Assembly (NCBI RefSeq): GCF_003595195.1
Contig: NZ_CP032418.1
Coordinates: 446,501-510,500 of the forward strand
Source of the DNA: Paenisporosarcina cavernae
GTDB taxonomy: Bacteria > Bacillota > Bacilli > Bacillales_A > Planococcaceae
Reading direction: 5' to 3'
DNA length: 64,000 nt
Part shown: in pieces, positions 56,684 through 64,000 of the stretch
Layout: each line of letters opens with the position of its first letter
Numbering within the stretch: the first letter of the stretch is position 1
Made by a program: the position numbers and the translations under genes
The notes under the pieces: generated by a model
Seen by the model: only the letters and a program-made list of their open reading frames with translations
The model's database searches: none
What the model was told of the DNA's origin: nothing

Positions 56684-58903
56684 GTGAAGTCGAATATCTC
56701 CAAAGAAATACAAAAGGAATTGCTCTTCACGTGGTTAAAACGATTAGGAGAGCAATATGAAACAAGTTTCGTCGTGACTGACCCTGCTTTACCAGACAAT
56801 CCACTCGTATTTGTCAATGACGCATTTATACGATTATCCGGTTATCGTCAGGAAGAACTTCTCGGCAGGAATTGTCGATTTCTTCAAGGGAAAGAAACGA
56901 AAAAAGAAACCATTCTTACGATTCAAGAGCTCCTGAAAGATGAAATTTCGGTCCATACAGAAATTCTGAACTATCGAAAAGATGGCATGCCTTTTTGGAA
57001 CGAATTAGTCATTCAGCCGCTTCGAGATGATTTTGGACGTTTACTGTTTTATGTAGGCTTGCAATTAGACGTGACGCATCGTAAGCAAACCGAAAGCTTA
57101 TTTCTAGTGCAGCAAGAGATGTACGAAGGAATTGAACGGGGCTATACGATCGCGAGTTTACTTCAGCGTGTCTGCAATGAAGCAGAAACGTTTTTTCAAC
57201 ATGGCACGATGTGTTCTATCCTGTCGTTAGATGAACAAGAACGAGTACATGTAGTGGCTGCCAAGTCTCTACCCACTGCATATAATCTCGCGTTGGAAAA
57301 CCAAAAGATAGGTCCTAAAACTGGCTCATGTGGTACAGCGATGTATCGGAAAGAAGCTGTTATCGTAGACGATATCGAACAAGATCCATTGTGGGAAGAT
57401 TACCGTGAACTCGCAAGGGCAAATGGATTACGGGCATGCTGGAGTACGCCGATTATTACGGGTGAAGGGAAAGTGCTTGGTTCATTTGCGACGTATTTTC
57501 CAATGACGGCTAAACCGAGAGAAGTGGATATCGACTTCATTAATCGGCTCGTCCCGCTCATTTCACTGGCGATTCTTTATTCACAAAACAAAGAAGAGAC
57601 GTTACGTCTCGCTTACATAGACCCTACTACTGAGTTGCCAAATCATCATTTTTTTGTGAATGAATTGCAAGATCTCATGAACGAAAAAGAAGAAGGTTTT
57701 CTAGCGATCATTGAACCGGCGGAATTTGCCCATATTGTCGATGTATTTGGTCGCGATGCCGGGGATGAGCTGATGAAACAACTAGCGCTCCGCGTACAAC
57801 GAAAATGTCGACGAGCGGATGATTTCCTCGCTAGATTTACGAATACATCGCTTATTCTTGCGGGATTGAACGATTTTGACGAAATTGAAGCCTATATATC
57901 ACTTGTGTTCCAAACCACTCAAGATCCTTTTATGGTTGCGGATAGTGAAGTGTTTATTACGCTCAAAATAGGGGTCACGCCATTCAAAGGAAATGCGCTA
58001 GTAAAAGAAGAAATTATTCGATTAGCCGACATGGCATTATCCGACTCCAAGAAAAAATCAGGCAATTCCTTAAGCTTTTTTGCATTGGAACAAGATAGTG
58101 GAACGAAACGAGAAATGCTGCTAACAACGCTTCTTTCGCAAGCAATTTTACGAAATGAATTAGATGTTCATTTCCAACCGAAAGTATGGTTAGAAACCGG
58201 TGAAATATATGGATTTGAAGCGCTTTGTCGATGGAAATCGGTAGAATTAGGAGATGTTTCACCTGCGACATTCATTCCATTAGCCGAAGCGACTGGGAAG
58301 ATACGATCGTTAGAGTTGCATGTATTGGACAAAGTAATCGCGTGGTTAAAGAAACGACAAGATAATCATCAAAAATTGTATCAAGTCGCCATTAATATAT
58401 CGACAGACCATTTTTATCATCCACAATTTTTATCGGATATTATGCAGAGAATGACGGAATGTGCTATTGACCCAAAATGGATTCGCATCGAAATTACCGA
58501 AAGTATTGGAATGGTCGATTTTGACCATGCGATTCAATTGATTTCTGAGCTTCGGAAAGCTGGTTTTGAAACATCCATCGACGATTTTGGAATGGGATAT
58601 TCAAGCCTAAGCTACTTACAGCAATTCCAAGTAGACGAACTGAAAATTGATCGAAGCTTTGTATTAGATAGTGCGAATGCTGGAACACTAGCCATTATAC
58701 GTACCATCGTCCAACTAGCAGAAAATCTTCAGCTACAATCCATAGCAGAAGGCATTGAAACGGAAGAACAGTTGCAGACGTTACGGTCGATCAATTGCAA
58801 GCATGGACAAGGTTTTTATTTTTATAAACCAATGCCACTGTCAGAAATAGATGCTTTAGTAAACAAGGGACAACAGATGAACTCGCAACTTTCAATAGAT
58901 TGA
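56684..58903 (+). CDS. Blue-light (LOV) sensor with GAF, degenerate GGDEF and EAL domains: predicted c-di-GMP phosphodiesterase
   Basis: 739 residues from a GTG. Residues 20-140 form a LOV domain: VTDPALPDNPLVFVNDAF and the flavin-cysteinyl motif GRNCRFLQGKET (Cys64), then NYRKDGMPFWNELVIQPLRD. Residues about 150-300 are GAF (GTAMYRKEAVIVDDIEQDPL). The GGDEF domain at about 300-465 has lost its signature (RFTNTSLIL where GGDEF should be). The EAL domain (about 485-730) keeps its catalytic residues: YGFEALCRW, VAINIS, IEITES, SIDDFGMGYSSLSYL, DELKIDRSF, AEGIE and GQGFYFYKP. So it should cut c-di-GMP, possibly under light control. The gene separates glyA and upp, which are adjacent in B. subtilis. 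Confidence 0.9.
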   Translation: MKSNISKEIQKELLFTWLKRLGEQYETSFVVTDPALPDNPLVFVNDAFIRLSGYRQEELLGRNCRFLQGKETKKETILTIQELLKDEISVHTEILNYRKDGMPFWNELVIQPLRDDFGRLLFYVGLQLDVTHRKQTESLFLVQQEMYEGIERGYTIASLLQRVCNEAETFFQHGTMCSILSLDEQERVHVVAAKSLPTAYNLALENQKIGPKTGSCGTAMYRKEAVIVDDIEQDPLWEDYRELARANGLRACWSTPIITGEGKVLGSFATYFPMTAKPREVDIDFINRLVPLISLAILYSQNKEETLRLAYIDPTTELPNHHFFVNELQDLMNEKEEGFLAIIEPAEFAHIVDVFGRDAGDELMKQLALRVQRKCRRADDFLARFTNTSLILAGLNDFDEIEAYISLVFQTTQDPFMVADSEVFITLKIGVTPFKGNALVKEEIIRLADMALSDSKKKSGNSLSFFALEQDSGTKREMLLTTLLSQAILRNELDVHFQPKVWLETGEIYGFEALCRWKSVELGDVSPATFIPLAEATGKIRSLELHVLDKVIAWLKKRQDNHQKLYQVAINISTDHFYHPQFLSDIMQRMTECAIDPKWIRIEITESIGMVDFDHAIQLISELRKAGFETSIDDFGMGYSSLSYLQQFQVDELKIDRSFVLDSANAGTLAIIRTIVQLAENLQLQSIAEGIETEEQLQTLRSINCKHGQGFYFYKPMPLSEIDALVNKGQQMNSQLSID

Positions 58904-58993
58904 TTCGTCTAGGCTATAAAATCTTAGAAATGATGTTTCCTGAACAACGTTATTTTACGTGTGCAATGTAACAAATTCATAACAATTATAAAT

Positions 58994-59037
58994 AAACACG
59001 GTGGCGGACTAGCGCTTCCGTGTTTATTTGATATAAT
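58994..59037 (+). terminator. Hairpin after the LOV gene, followed by a TATAAT box for upp
   Basis: AAACACGG (58994-59001) pairs with CCGTGTTT (59018-59025), with inner GCG/CGC pairs. Its tail TTTATTTG is moderate. TATAAT at 59032-59037 fits a -10 box of a upp promoter; no good -35 is seen. Confidence 0.6.
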
Positions 59038-59076
59038 AGGTAGGGTTTATTTAACGGACGAAAAGGAGAGATTCGA

Positions 59077-59706
59077 ATGGGAAAAGTATACGTTTTTGAT
59101 CATCCATTGATCCAGCATAAGTTAACATATATTCGTGACGTGAAAACAGGTACGAAGGAATTTCGTGAGCTTGTGGACGAAGTCGCAACATTAATGGCAT
59201 TTGAAATCACTCGCGACATGCCACTCGAAGATGTAAAAGTGGAAACGCCAGTAACAACTGCAAATGCAAAAATGCTCGCAGGGAAAAAACTTGGAATCGT
59301 TCCCATTTTACGTGCAGGAATTGGGATGGTAGATGGAATATTAAAGCTTATTCCAGCTGCAAAAGTTGGCCATATTGGATTATATCGGGATCCTGAAACG
59401 CTCCAGCCCGTCGAATACTATGTCAAGCTTCCTGCGGATGTGGAAGAACGTGACTTTATCGTCGTCGATCCAATGCTTGCAACAGGTGGATCAGCAGTAG
59501 AGGCAATTAATTCACTTAAAAAGCGTGGCGGTAAAAACATTAAATTTATGTGCTTAATCGCAGCTCCTGAAGGTGTAGACGCTTTACAAGCTGCGCATCC
59601 GGATGTGGATATATATATTGCAGCGCTAGACGAAAAGTTAAATGATCACGGCTATATCGTGCCAGGACTTGGTGATGCAGGCGACCGATTATTCGGGACA
59701 AAATAA
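59077..59706 (+). CDS. upp: Uracil phosphoribosyltransferase
   Basis: 209 residues. PRPP-binding segment [39 protein letters not shown], and C-terminal [18 protein letters not shown] are typical. Salvages uracil to UMP. AAAAGGAGAGATTCGA precedes the ATG. Confidence 0.97.
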   Translation: MGKVYVFDHPLIQHKLTYIRDVKTGTKEFRELVDEVATLMAFEITRDMPLEDVKVETPVTTANAKMLAGKKLGIVPILRAGIGMVDGILKLIPAAKVGHIGLYRDPETLQPVEYYVKLPADVEERDFIVVDPMLATGGSAVEAINSLKKRGGKNIKFMCLIAAPEGVDALQAAHPDVDIYIAALDEKLNDHGYIVPGLGDAGDRLFGTK

Positions 59707-59728
59707 GGTAAGGAAGTGCAATAACTTG

Positions 59729-60841
59729 ATGAAAAAATGGAAAGTCATGACGATTTTCGGTACAAGACCTGAGGCGATTAAAATGGCTCCACTTGTACTC
59801 GAACTTCAACAGCATGAAGAAATCGAGTCCATTGTGACGGTCACTGCGCAACATCGTCAAATGCTCGATCAAGTGTTAGAAACATTTGCAATCACTCCTG
59901 ATTTTGATTTAAACATGATGCGTGATCGTCAAACACTTATTGACGTGACAACGCGTGGTTTAGAAGGACTAGACGCAGTCATGAAAGAAGCAAAACCGGA
60001 CATTGTACTTGTCCATGGTGATACAACTACAACATTCGTTGCGAGTCTTGCTGCATTTTACAATCAAATTGCCGTTGGGCACGTGGAAGCGGGTCTACGC
60101 ACGTGGAATAAATATTCCCCGTATCCAGAAGAAATGAATCGTCAATTAACTGGCGTGATGGCGGACCTTCATTTTGCACCAACAGAAGTTTCTGCTGAGA
60201 ACCTTCGTCGTGAGAACAAACCGGAAGATCGTATTTTCATTACTGGGAACACAGGAATTGACGCCCTAAAAACAACGGTACAAGAAGAGTACACACATCC
60301 AGTATTTGAAAAAATGGGATCGGACCGGATGATTCTGATGACCGCGCATCGTCGTGAAAATTTAGGCGAGCCGATGAAAGGTATGTTCCGTGCCATTAAA
60401 CGATTAACGGAAAAACATGCTGATGTACAAGTTGTGTACCCGGTGCATATGAATCCAGCCGTCCGCGAAGTGGCAAACGAAGTGCTAGGAAATGATCCTC
60501 GAATTCATTTAATCGAGCCATTAGAAGTGCTGGACTTCCACAACTTTGCTGCACGCTCTTTCATGATCTTGACGGATTCTGGTGGCATTCAAGAAGAAGC
60601 ACCTTCTCTTGGAAAACCAGTAATCGTTCTACGCGACACAACAGAACGACCAGAAGGAATCGCTGCTGGAACGCTGAAATTAGCTGGAACGGATGAAGAA
60701 ACCATCTTTACGCTGGCAAATGAATTACTAACAGATGAAACTGCTTACGCAAAAATGTCGCAAGCTTCCAATCCATATGGAGACGGACAAGCATCTAAAC
60801 GAATTGTCGAAGCATTAAAGACATTTTTGGAGAAAGAATAA
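59729..60841 (+). CDS. mnaA: UDP-N-acetylglucosamine 2-epimerase
   Basis: 370 residues from the ATG at 59729; longer readings overlap upp. KVMTIFGTRPEAIKMAPLVL, VHGDTTTTFVASLAAFYN, VGHVEAGLRTWNKYSPYPEE and LTDSGGIQEEAPSLGKPVIV give the family. Makes UDP-ManNAc for teichoic-acid linkage units or other surface glycans. AAGGTAAGGAAG precedes it by about 12 bases. Confidence 0.95.
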   Translation: MKKWKVMTIFGTRPEAIKMAPLVLELQQHEEIESIVTVTAQHRQMLDQVLETFAITPDFDLNMMRDRQTLIDVTTRGLEGLDAVMKEAKPDIVLVHGDTTTTFVASLAAFYNQIAVGHVEAGLRTWNKYSPYPEEMNRQLTGVMADLHFAPTEVSAENLRRENKPEDRIFITGNTGIDALKTTVQEEYTHPVFEKMGSDRMILMTAHRRENLGEPMKGMFRAIKRLTEKHADVQVVYPVHMNPAVREVANEVLGNDPRIHLIEPLEVLDFHNFAARSFMILTDSGGIQEEAPSLGKPVIVLRDTTERPEGIAAGTLKLAGTDEETIFTLANELLTDETAYAKMSQASNPYGDGQASKRIVEALKTFLEKE

Positions 60842-60864
60842 TCGAAGAGTCTACATTTCCTATA

Positions 60865-60908
60865 GGACTGCCAATAAGTCGTGATGACTTGTTGGTTGTC
60901 CTTTTTTT
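60865..60908 (+). terminator. Terminator after mnaA
   Basis: A 16-base arm (60865-60880) pairs with 60886-60901 with one mismatch and two G-U pairs, followed by seven T. Confidence 0.9.
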
Positions 60909-61207
60909 ATGGACGATTTTTCGATCTTTACGTTATTCGCCAAGGAGTAGGGGAATACAAAGAGGTAAGATATGCCATTTAATTAGCAAAATAGGCTGTT
61001 AAGTCAAAAAAATACCATTTAATTTATCGTCATTTGTCGTTCGATGTCGAATATTAGCTTTGTAATGAATTGAAATACCTAATATTAGAAGGGGTTTTCA
61101 TAAAAATGTTAAATTTTATTGAAAAATGAATCGAATGACTCATTCAATTTATAGTACTTATTATATAATTCATTCAACAACATTCGACAGGAAAGGAGGA
61201 AAAATTG
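60909..61207 (+). promoter_or_regulatory. AT-rich upstream region of the response-regulator/HEAT/glycosyltransferase operon with a perfect palindrome
   Basis: No gene in about 300 bases. GAATGA-C-TCATTC (61133-61145) is a perfect 13-base palindrome flanked by further ATTCAT/ATTCAA repeats (61141-61146, 61168-61177). A TATAAT lies at 61163-61168. Half-site resembles that of the fadF operator at 24971. A DNA-binding regulator acting here is likely but unnamed. Confidence 0.5.
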
Positions 61208-62038
61208 ATGGAAACGACAATCTGGAATACGAGAGGTGCAGAGCAGTTATTTAACGTTCTACAAGGCACGCTCGTTCGACTAAGGATGCCTATCACGTTA
61301 GCGCGGTTAGTGATGAAGAAAGATGGACAGTCAAAGGAAGCTTTCTTGAAGTTAAACGAAACATTGCGACAAGAAGATATTTTATTTCGAGAGGAAAATG
61401 AGTCAGATGGATGGTTGCTTATGCCGAGCAGTGGGGAACGTGAACTTGCTGGATTATGCGATCGTTTCAAGAAAATGATGAGTCACACAGAATCGGTCTT
61501 TCAACGGTGTGTATTTTTAGAAGTTCACAATGGGGCATTCGAACTTCGACCGTTATTAGAAGAATTACGAAAAGTAGATATTGAAACCGAAATGGCACCT
61601 AATTTTTTACAACGGATAGATGGCCCTTGGTCGGAATTTACTAAGCAGATAGTGAAAGTGAGCATCATTGAAGACGACGAGTTGATTCGAGAAGTAATCA
61701 GTCGATCTTTGAGCTCGATGGAAGTTCCACGATTTGAAATGGTCATCCAAGAGTTTTCGGACGGACTATCATTTGAACAATCAGATTGGCACTTATCTGC
61801 CGATCCCCATATTGTCATCTTGGATGATGTTCTGCCGAAAAAGAATGAAATTGAAATTGTTCATTATTTACGAAACCGCCCGAACAACCGGAAATTTCAT
61901 CTCTATTTACTAACGAGCCGTGGATCAGAAGAACATACGGTAAATGCATATCGCCTTGGCGTAGATGAAGTAATCCAAAAACCGTTCAACTTACGTCTTT
62001 TTGAAGCGCTTCTTTCACGTACAATCGAAAGGTTGTGA
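61208..62038 (+). CDS. Response regulator with C-terminal receiver and novel N-terminal domain
   Basis: 276 residues from the ATG at 61208 (AAGGAGGAAAAATTG upstream; the TTG at 61205 is also possible). Residues 150-276 are a receiver domain: acidic pair in VSIIEDDELIREVI, phospho-Asp in HIVILDDVLPKKNE, Thr in LYLLTSRGSEEH, Lys in EVIQKPFNLRL. Residues 1-145 have the strand/helix rhythm of a degenerate GGDEF domain (LRQEDILFREENESDGWLLM) but no signature; this is inference. Order (output first, receiver last) is unusual. The stop overlaps the next gene. Confidence 0.8.
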   Translation: METTIWNTRGAEQLFNVLQGTLVRLRMPITLARLVMKKDGQSKEAFLKLNETLRQEDILFREENESDGWLLMPSSGERELAGLCDRFKKMMSHTESVFQRCVFLEVHNGAFELRPLLEELRKVDIETEMAPNFLQRIDGPWSEFTKQIVKVSIIEDDELIREVISRSLSSMEVPRFEMVIQEFSDGLSFEQSDWHLSADPHIVILDDVLPKKNEIEIVHYLRNRPNNRKFHLYLLTSRGSEEHTVNAYRLGVDEVIQKPFNLRLFEALLSRTIERL

Positions 62039-63093
62039 GAATAATGTGGCTATCAAGTACATTGCTCGTGAATTTTATTATCGTCCTTCTCGTATTACTT
62101 GGGATTTTTAGTTTTTATTTAACAATCCTAAGTATGCTTCAAACTCAATCACGTAAAAAACAACTAGCATACATGGACCGATCAAAATGGAAATGGATGG
62201 ACTACTTGTATCATGATGGAGACTTTGAAGAAGCAATGATTCCTACTACCCGAGATGAAATGAAAGCTGCTGAAAAGTTACTGGTTAGTTTTTTGAATGC
62301 AGTATACGTAGAAGGAACGCAATATAAAATACGGAAATTTGCGAATCAATATATGACGACTTACTATCGACGCATGTTAACGAGCCCTGAGTGGAGTATT
62401 CGGATGAATGCGCTCTATAGGGTTTTAGACTTTTATTTAATCGATTTAGCAGAAGAATATATGACATTTTACAAAAAGAAAAAAGTTCGTAATCGAGAAG
62501 AAAGCTATTATTTCACGTTAGTACAGTTAATGATTGGTAAAGTCCAGCCCTATCAATTTTTATTAGACGATTCTCGTCATTATACAGAACAACAAATCCG
62601 TGCAATCGTGAAGAAATTGTCTGACCGTCAGCTAAAAGACTTGTCCAAACACTATGATTATTTAAATCAACAGACAAAGTTAGCATTTTTTGATGTGTTA
62701 GCAGAAACCTATCGTGTTGATTATGAACCTTTTATGGTAGAAAAGTTAGAAACGGAAAAAGATTTTGAAGTCCATTTACGAATTTTAAAGTCCTTTCAAA
62801 CAATGGGATATGCAAGTTCGTTTGAACCGTTTTTACCATATCTCGCATCTAGTTCCTGGGAGGAACGAATGGTTGCTGCAAAAATTGTTGGTTCATTCCC
62901 GGTAGCCTCCACATCATCTTACTTGTTGCCTCTTTTAGAGGATGACAATTGGTGGGTACGCTCTGTCGTGGCTTCCACTTTAGCAACACATAAAAATGGA
63001 TCGTCAGTCTTAAACGATTTTGCACATCAGACAAAAGATCGCTATGCTGCTGAAATGATTTCTGAACAATTATGGAAGAAGGCGATGGCATGA
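62035..63093 (+). CDS. HEAT-repeat protein with N-terminal membrane anchor
   Basis: 352 residues from a GTG overlapping the previous stop; ATG at 62044 is an alternative with better spacing. One hydrophobic helix (about 8-32), then a fully helical body. The last 120 residues contain HEAT-type repeats (ASSSWEERMVAAKIVGSFPV, LEDDNWWVRSVVASTLATH). Likely a membrane-tethered scaffold for the glycosyltransferase it is coupled to (overlap of four bases). Confidence 0.78.
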   Translation: MRIMWLSSTLLVNFIIVLLVLLGIFSFYLTILSMLQTQSRKKQLAYMDRSKWKWMDYLYHDGDFEEAMIPTTRDEMKAAEKLLVSFLNAVYVEGTQYKIRKFANQYMTTYYRRMLTSPEWSIRMNALYRVLDFYLIDLAEEYMTFYKKKKVRNREESYYFTLVQLMIGKVQPYQFLLDDSRHYTEQQIRAIVKKLSDRQLKDLSKHYDYLNQQTKLAFFDVLAETYRVDYEPFMVEKLETEKDFEVHLRILKSFQTMGYASSFEPFLPYLASSSWEERMVAAKIVGSFPVASTSSYLLPLLEDDNWWVRSVVASTLATHKNGSSVLNDFAHQTKDRYAAEMISEQLWKKAMA

Positions 63094-64000
63094 ATACCAT
63101 TTGGGATGCCTTGTTATTGTTTTTTGGGAAATTTTTAATCTTCTACATGTTAATTGTCATTGGAATTTATACCTTAATGCTTTTATTATCATTCATGAAA
63201 TTGCGAAAAGAGTATCGACTGGACAAAGAGGAATTAGATGACGACTTTTTAAGTAGCTTTTATTCGAAGCCGGTATCTGTACTTGTTCCAGCATTTAACG
63301 AAGAGAAAGGTGTAGTTGATAGCGTTCGTTCCTTATTGAGTTTGAGGTATCCGCAATTCGAGGTCATTGTCATCAATGATGGTTCGACTGACAATACGAT
63401 GGAGGTGCTCATCGAACAATTTCAACTCGTTCCTATCAATAAAGTCGTACGAAAACAACTCCCGAATGAACAGATTCACGCGGTGTATCAATCGAAAATC
63501 CATCAGAATTTATGGTTACTAGATAAAGCAAATGGGGGAAAAGCCGATGCATTAAATGCAGGGATAAATATGTCGAAGTATCCTTACATTTGTTCGATTG
63601 ACGGGGATTCCATTTTAGAAGAACGATCACTCCTTCGTATTATGAAACCGATTGTCTATTCGGACGGGGATGTAATTGCGGCTGGAGGAAACGTTCGCAT
63701 TGCGAATGGAATTTTTGTGGAACATGGCACAATGTCAGAAGTTGTGCTTTCCAATTCGTTATTAGTCGTCATGCAAGCAGTCGAATACTTACGCGCTTTC
63801 CTGATGGGAAGAATTGCACTAAGTAAATACAATTTAGTACTCATCATCTCAGGAGCGTTCTCCGTTTTTTCGAAAGAATGGGTCATTAAAGCGGGAGGAT
63901 ACTCTAAAAATACAATTGGTGAGGACATGGAATTGGTCGTTCGATTACACCGAGTTCTCGCAGAAGCAAAAGAGAAGAAACGAATTGAATTTGTGCCAGA
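63090..64000 (+). CDS. Family 2 glycosyltransferase, membrane-bound (runs off the right edge)
   Basis: About 303 residues visible from the ATG at 63090. A membrane helix (about 13-37), then GT2 catalytic core: VSVLVPAFNEEKGVVDSVRS, VIVINDGSTDNTMEVL, DKANGGKADALNAGI, DxD as CSIDGDSILEE, and ENTIGEDMELV-type motif (NTIGEDMELVVRLHR). Layout resembles processive polysaccharide synthases (PgaC/BcsA/HasA type). The remaining TM domain is outside the window. Coupled by ATGA to the HEAT gene. Confidence 0.88.
   Translation, partial: MNTIWDALLLFFGKFLIFYMLIVIGIYTLMLLLSFMKLRKEYRLDKEELDDDFLSSFYSKPVSVLVPAFNEEKGVVDSVRSLLSLRYPQFEVIVINDGSTDNTMEVLIEQFQLVPINKVVRKQLPNEQIHAVYQSKIHQNLWLLDKANGGKADALNAGINMSKYPYICSIDGDSILEERSLLRIMKPIVYSDGDVIAAGGNVRIANGIFVEHGTMSEVVLSNSLLVVMQAVEYLRAFLMGRIALSKYNLVLIISGAFSVFSKEWVIKAGGYSKNTIGEDMELVVRLHRVLAEAKEKKRIEFVP

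Overview
The window is about 64 kb of chromosome from a low-to-moderate GC, endospore-forming Firmicute of order Bacillales. Gene content and order follow the Bacillus subtilis ywd-ywf-ywh-ywi-ywj-ywl region closely (pdxK, ung, ywdI, ywdK, hemQ, pta, lipL, rsfA, ywfO, ywhB, ywhD, pbpG, speE, speB, ywiB, argS, fadF, acdA, rpoE, pyrG, ywjG, spo0F, fbaA, tal, murA, glpX, rho, rpmE, tdk, prfA, prmC, spoIIR, ywlC-ywlG, glyA, upp). Sporulation and germination genes (spo0F, spoIIR, rsfA, gerQ, cwlJ) indicate a spore former. The intergenic style and the upp-mnaA linkage suggest Planococcaceae/Caryophanaceae (Sporosarcina- or Paenisporosarcina-like). That placement is inference.

Layout. 0-9 kb: vitamin B6 kinase (cut by the left edge), ung operon, gerQ/cwlJ, hemQ, pta-lipL, rsfA, DUF1450 and HD-domain genes. 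9-11.4 kb: an accessory patch with a NUDIX gene and an IS110-family insertion sequence whose upstream non-coding end folds into a candidate bridge RNA. 11.4-20.8 kb: small membrane protein, tautomerase, YwhD, penicillin-binding protein, spermidine synthase/agmatinase, DUF2231, a membrane diguanylate cyclase, ywiB-argS. 20.9-24.6 kb: a cobalamin riboswitch with its own terminator, then a B12 uptake operon btuF-btuC-btuD::cbiZ. 24.9-36.2 kb: a fatty/branched acyl-CoA catabolic block (fadF-like, thiolase, 3-hydroxybutyryl-CoA dehydrogenase, two acyl-CoA dehydrogenases, a TetR regulator, and B12-dependent isobutyryl-CoA mutase fused, icmF). B12 salvage thus sits beside a large B12-dependent enzyme. 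36.5-48 kb: two small membrane peptides, a large unknown membrane protein, rpoE, pyrG with a reiterative-transcription style leader, spo0F, glycolysis/cell-wall genes, rho, rpmE. 48-56.6 kb: tdk, prfA-prmC, spoIIR, ywlC-mntP-ywlE-rpiB-ywlG, glyA. 56.7-64 kb: a LOV-GAF-GGDEF-EAL protein wedged between glyA and upp, mnaA, and after it a translationally coupled trio (response regulator with a novel N-terminal domain, HEAT-repeat membrane protein, family 2 glycosyltransferase running off the right edge). This trio lies where the atp operon is found in B. subtilis.

The most unusual feature is not a gene. At nine operon ends (about 3.85, 6.7, 16.6, 24.65, 36.3, 41.1, 48.2, 51.2 and 55.1 kb) the intergenic DNA consists of degenerate words, at most loci reiterated about every 20-22 nt. 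Several distant loci share the same word (CGTMAAnTAACT at three; CGTGCAASTTTT at two; GCGCTTATAGAA at two), in either orientation. Short palindromes of the form GATTTTCGG-n-CCGAAAATC and a 133-bp foldback element add to this intergenic repeat landscape. I know of no description of the word arrays. No rRNA, tRNA, CRISPR array or prophage was seen.
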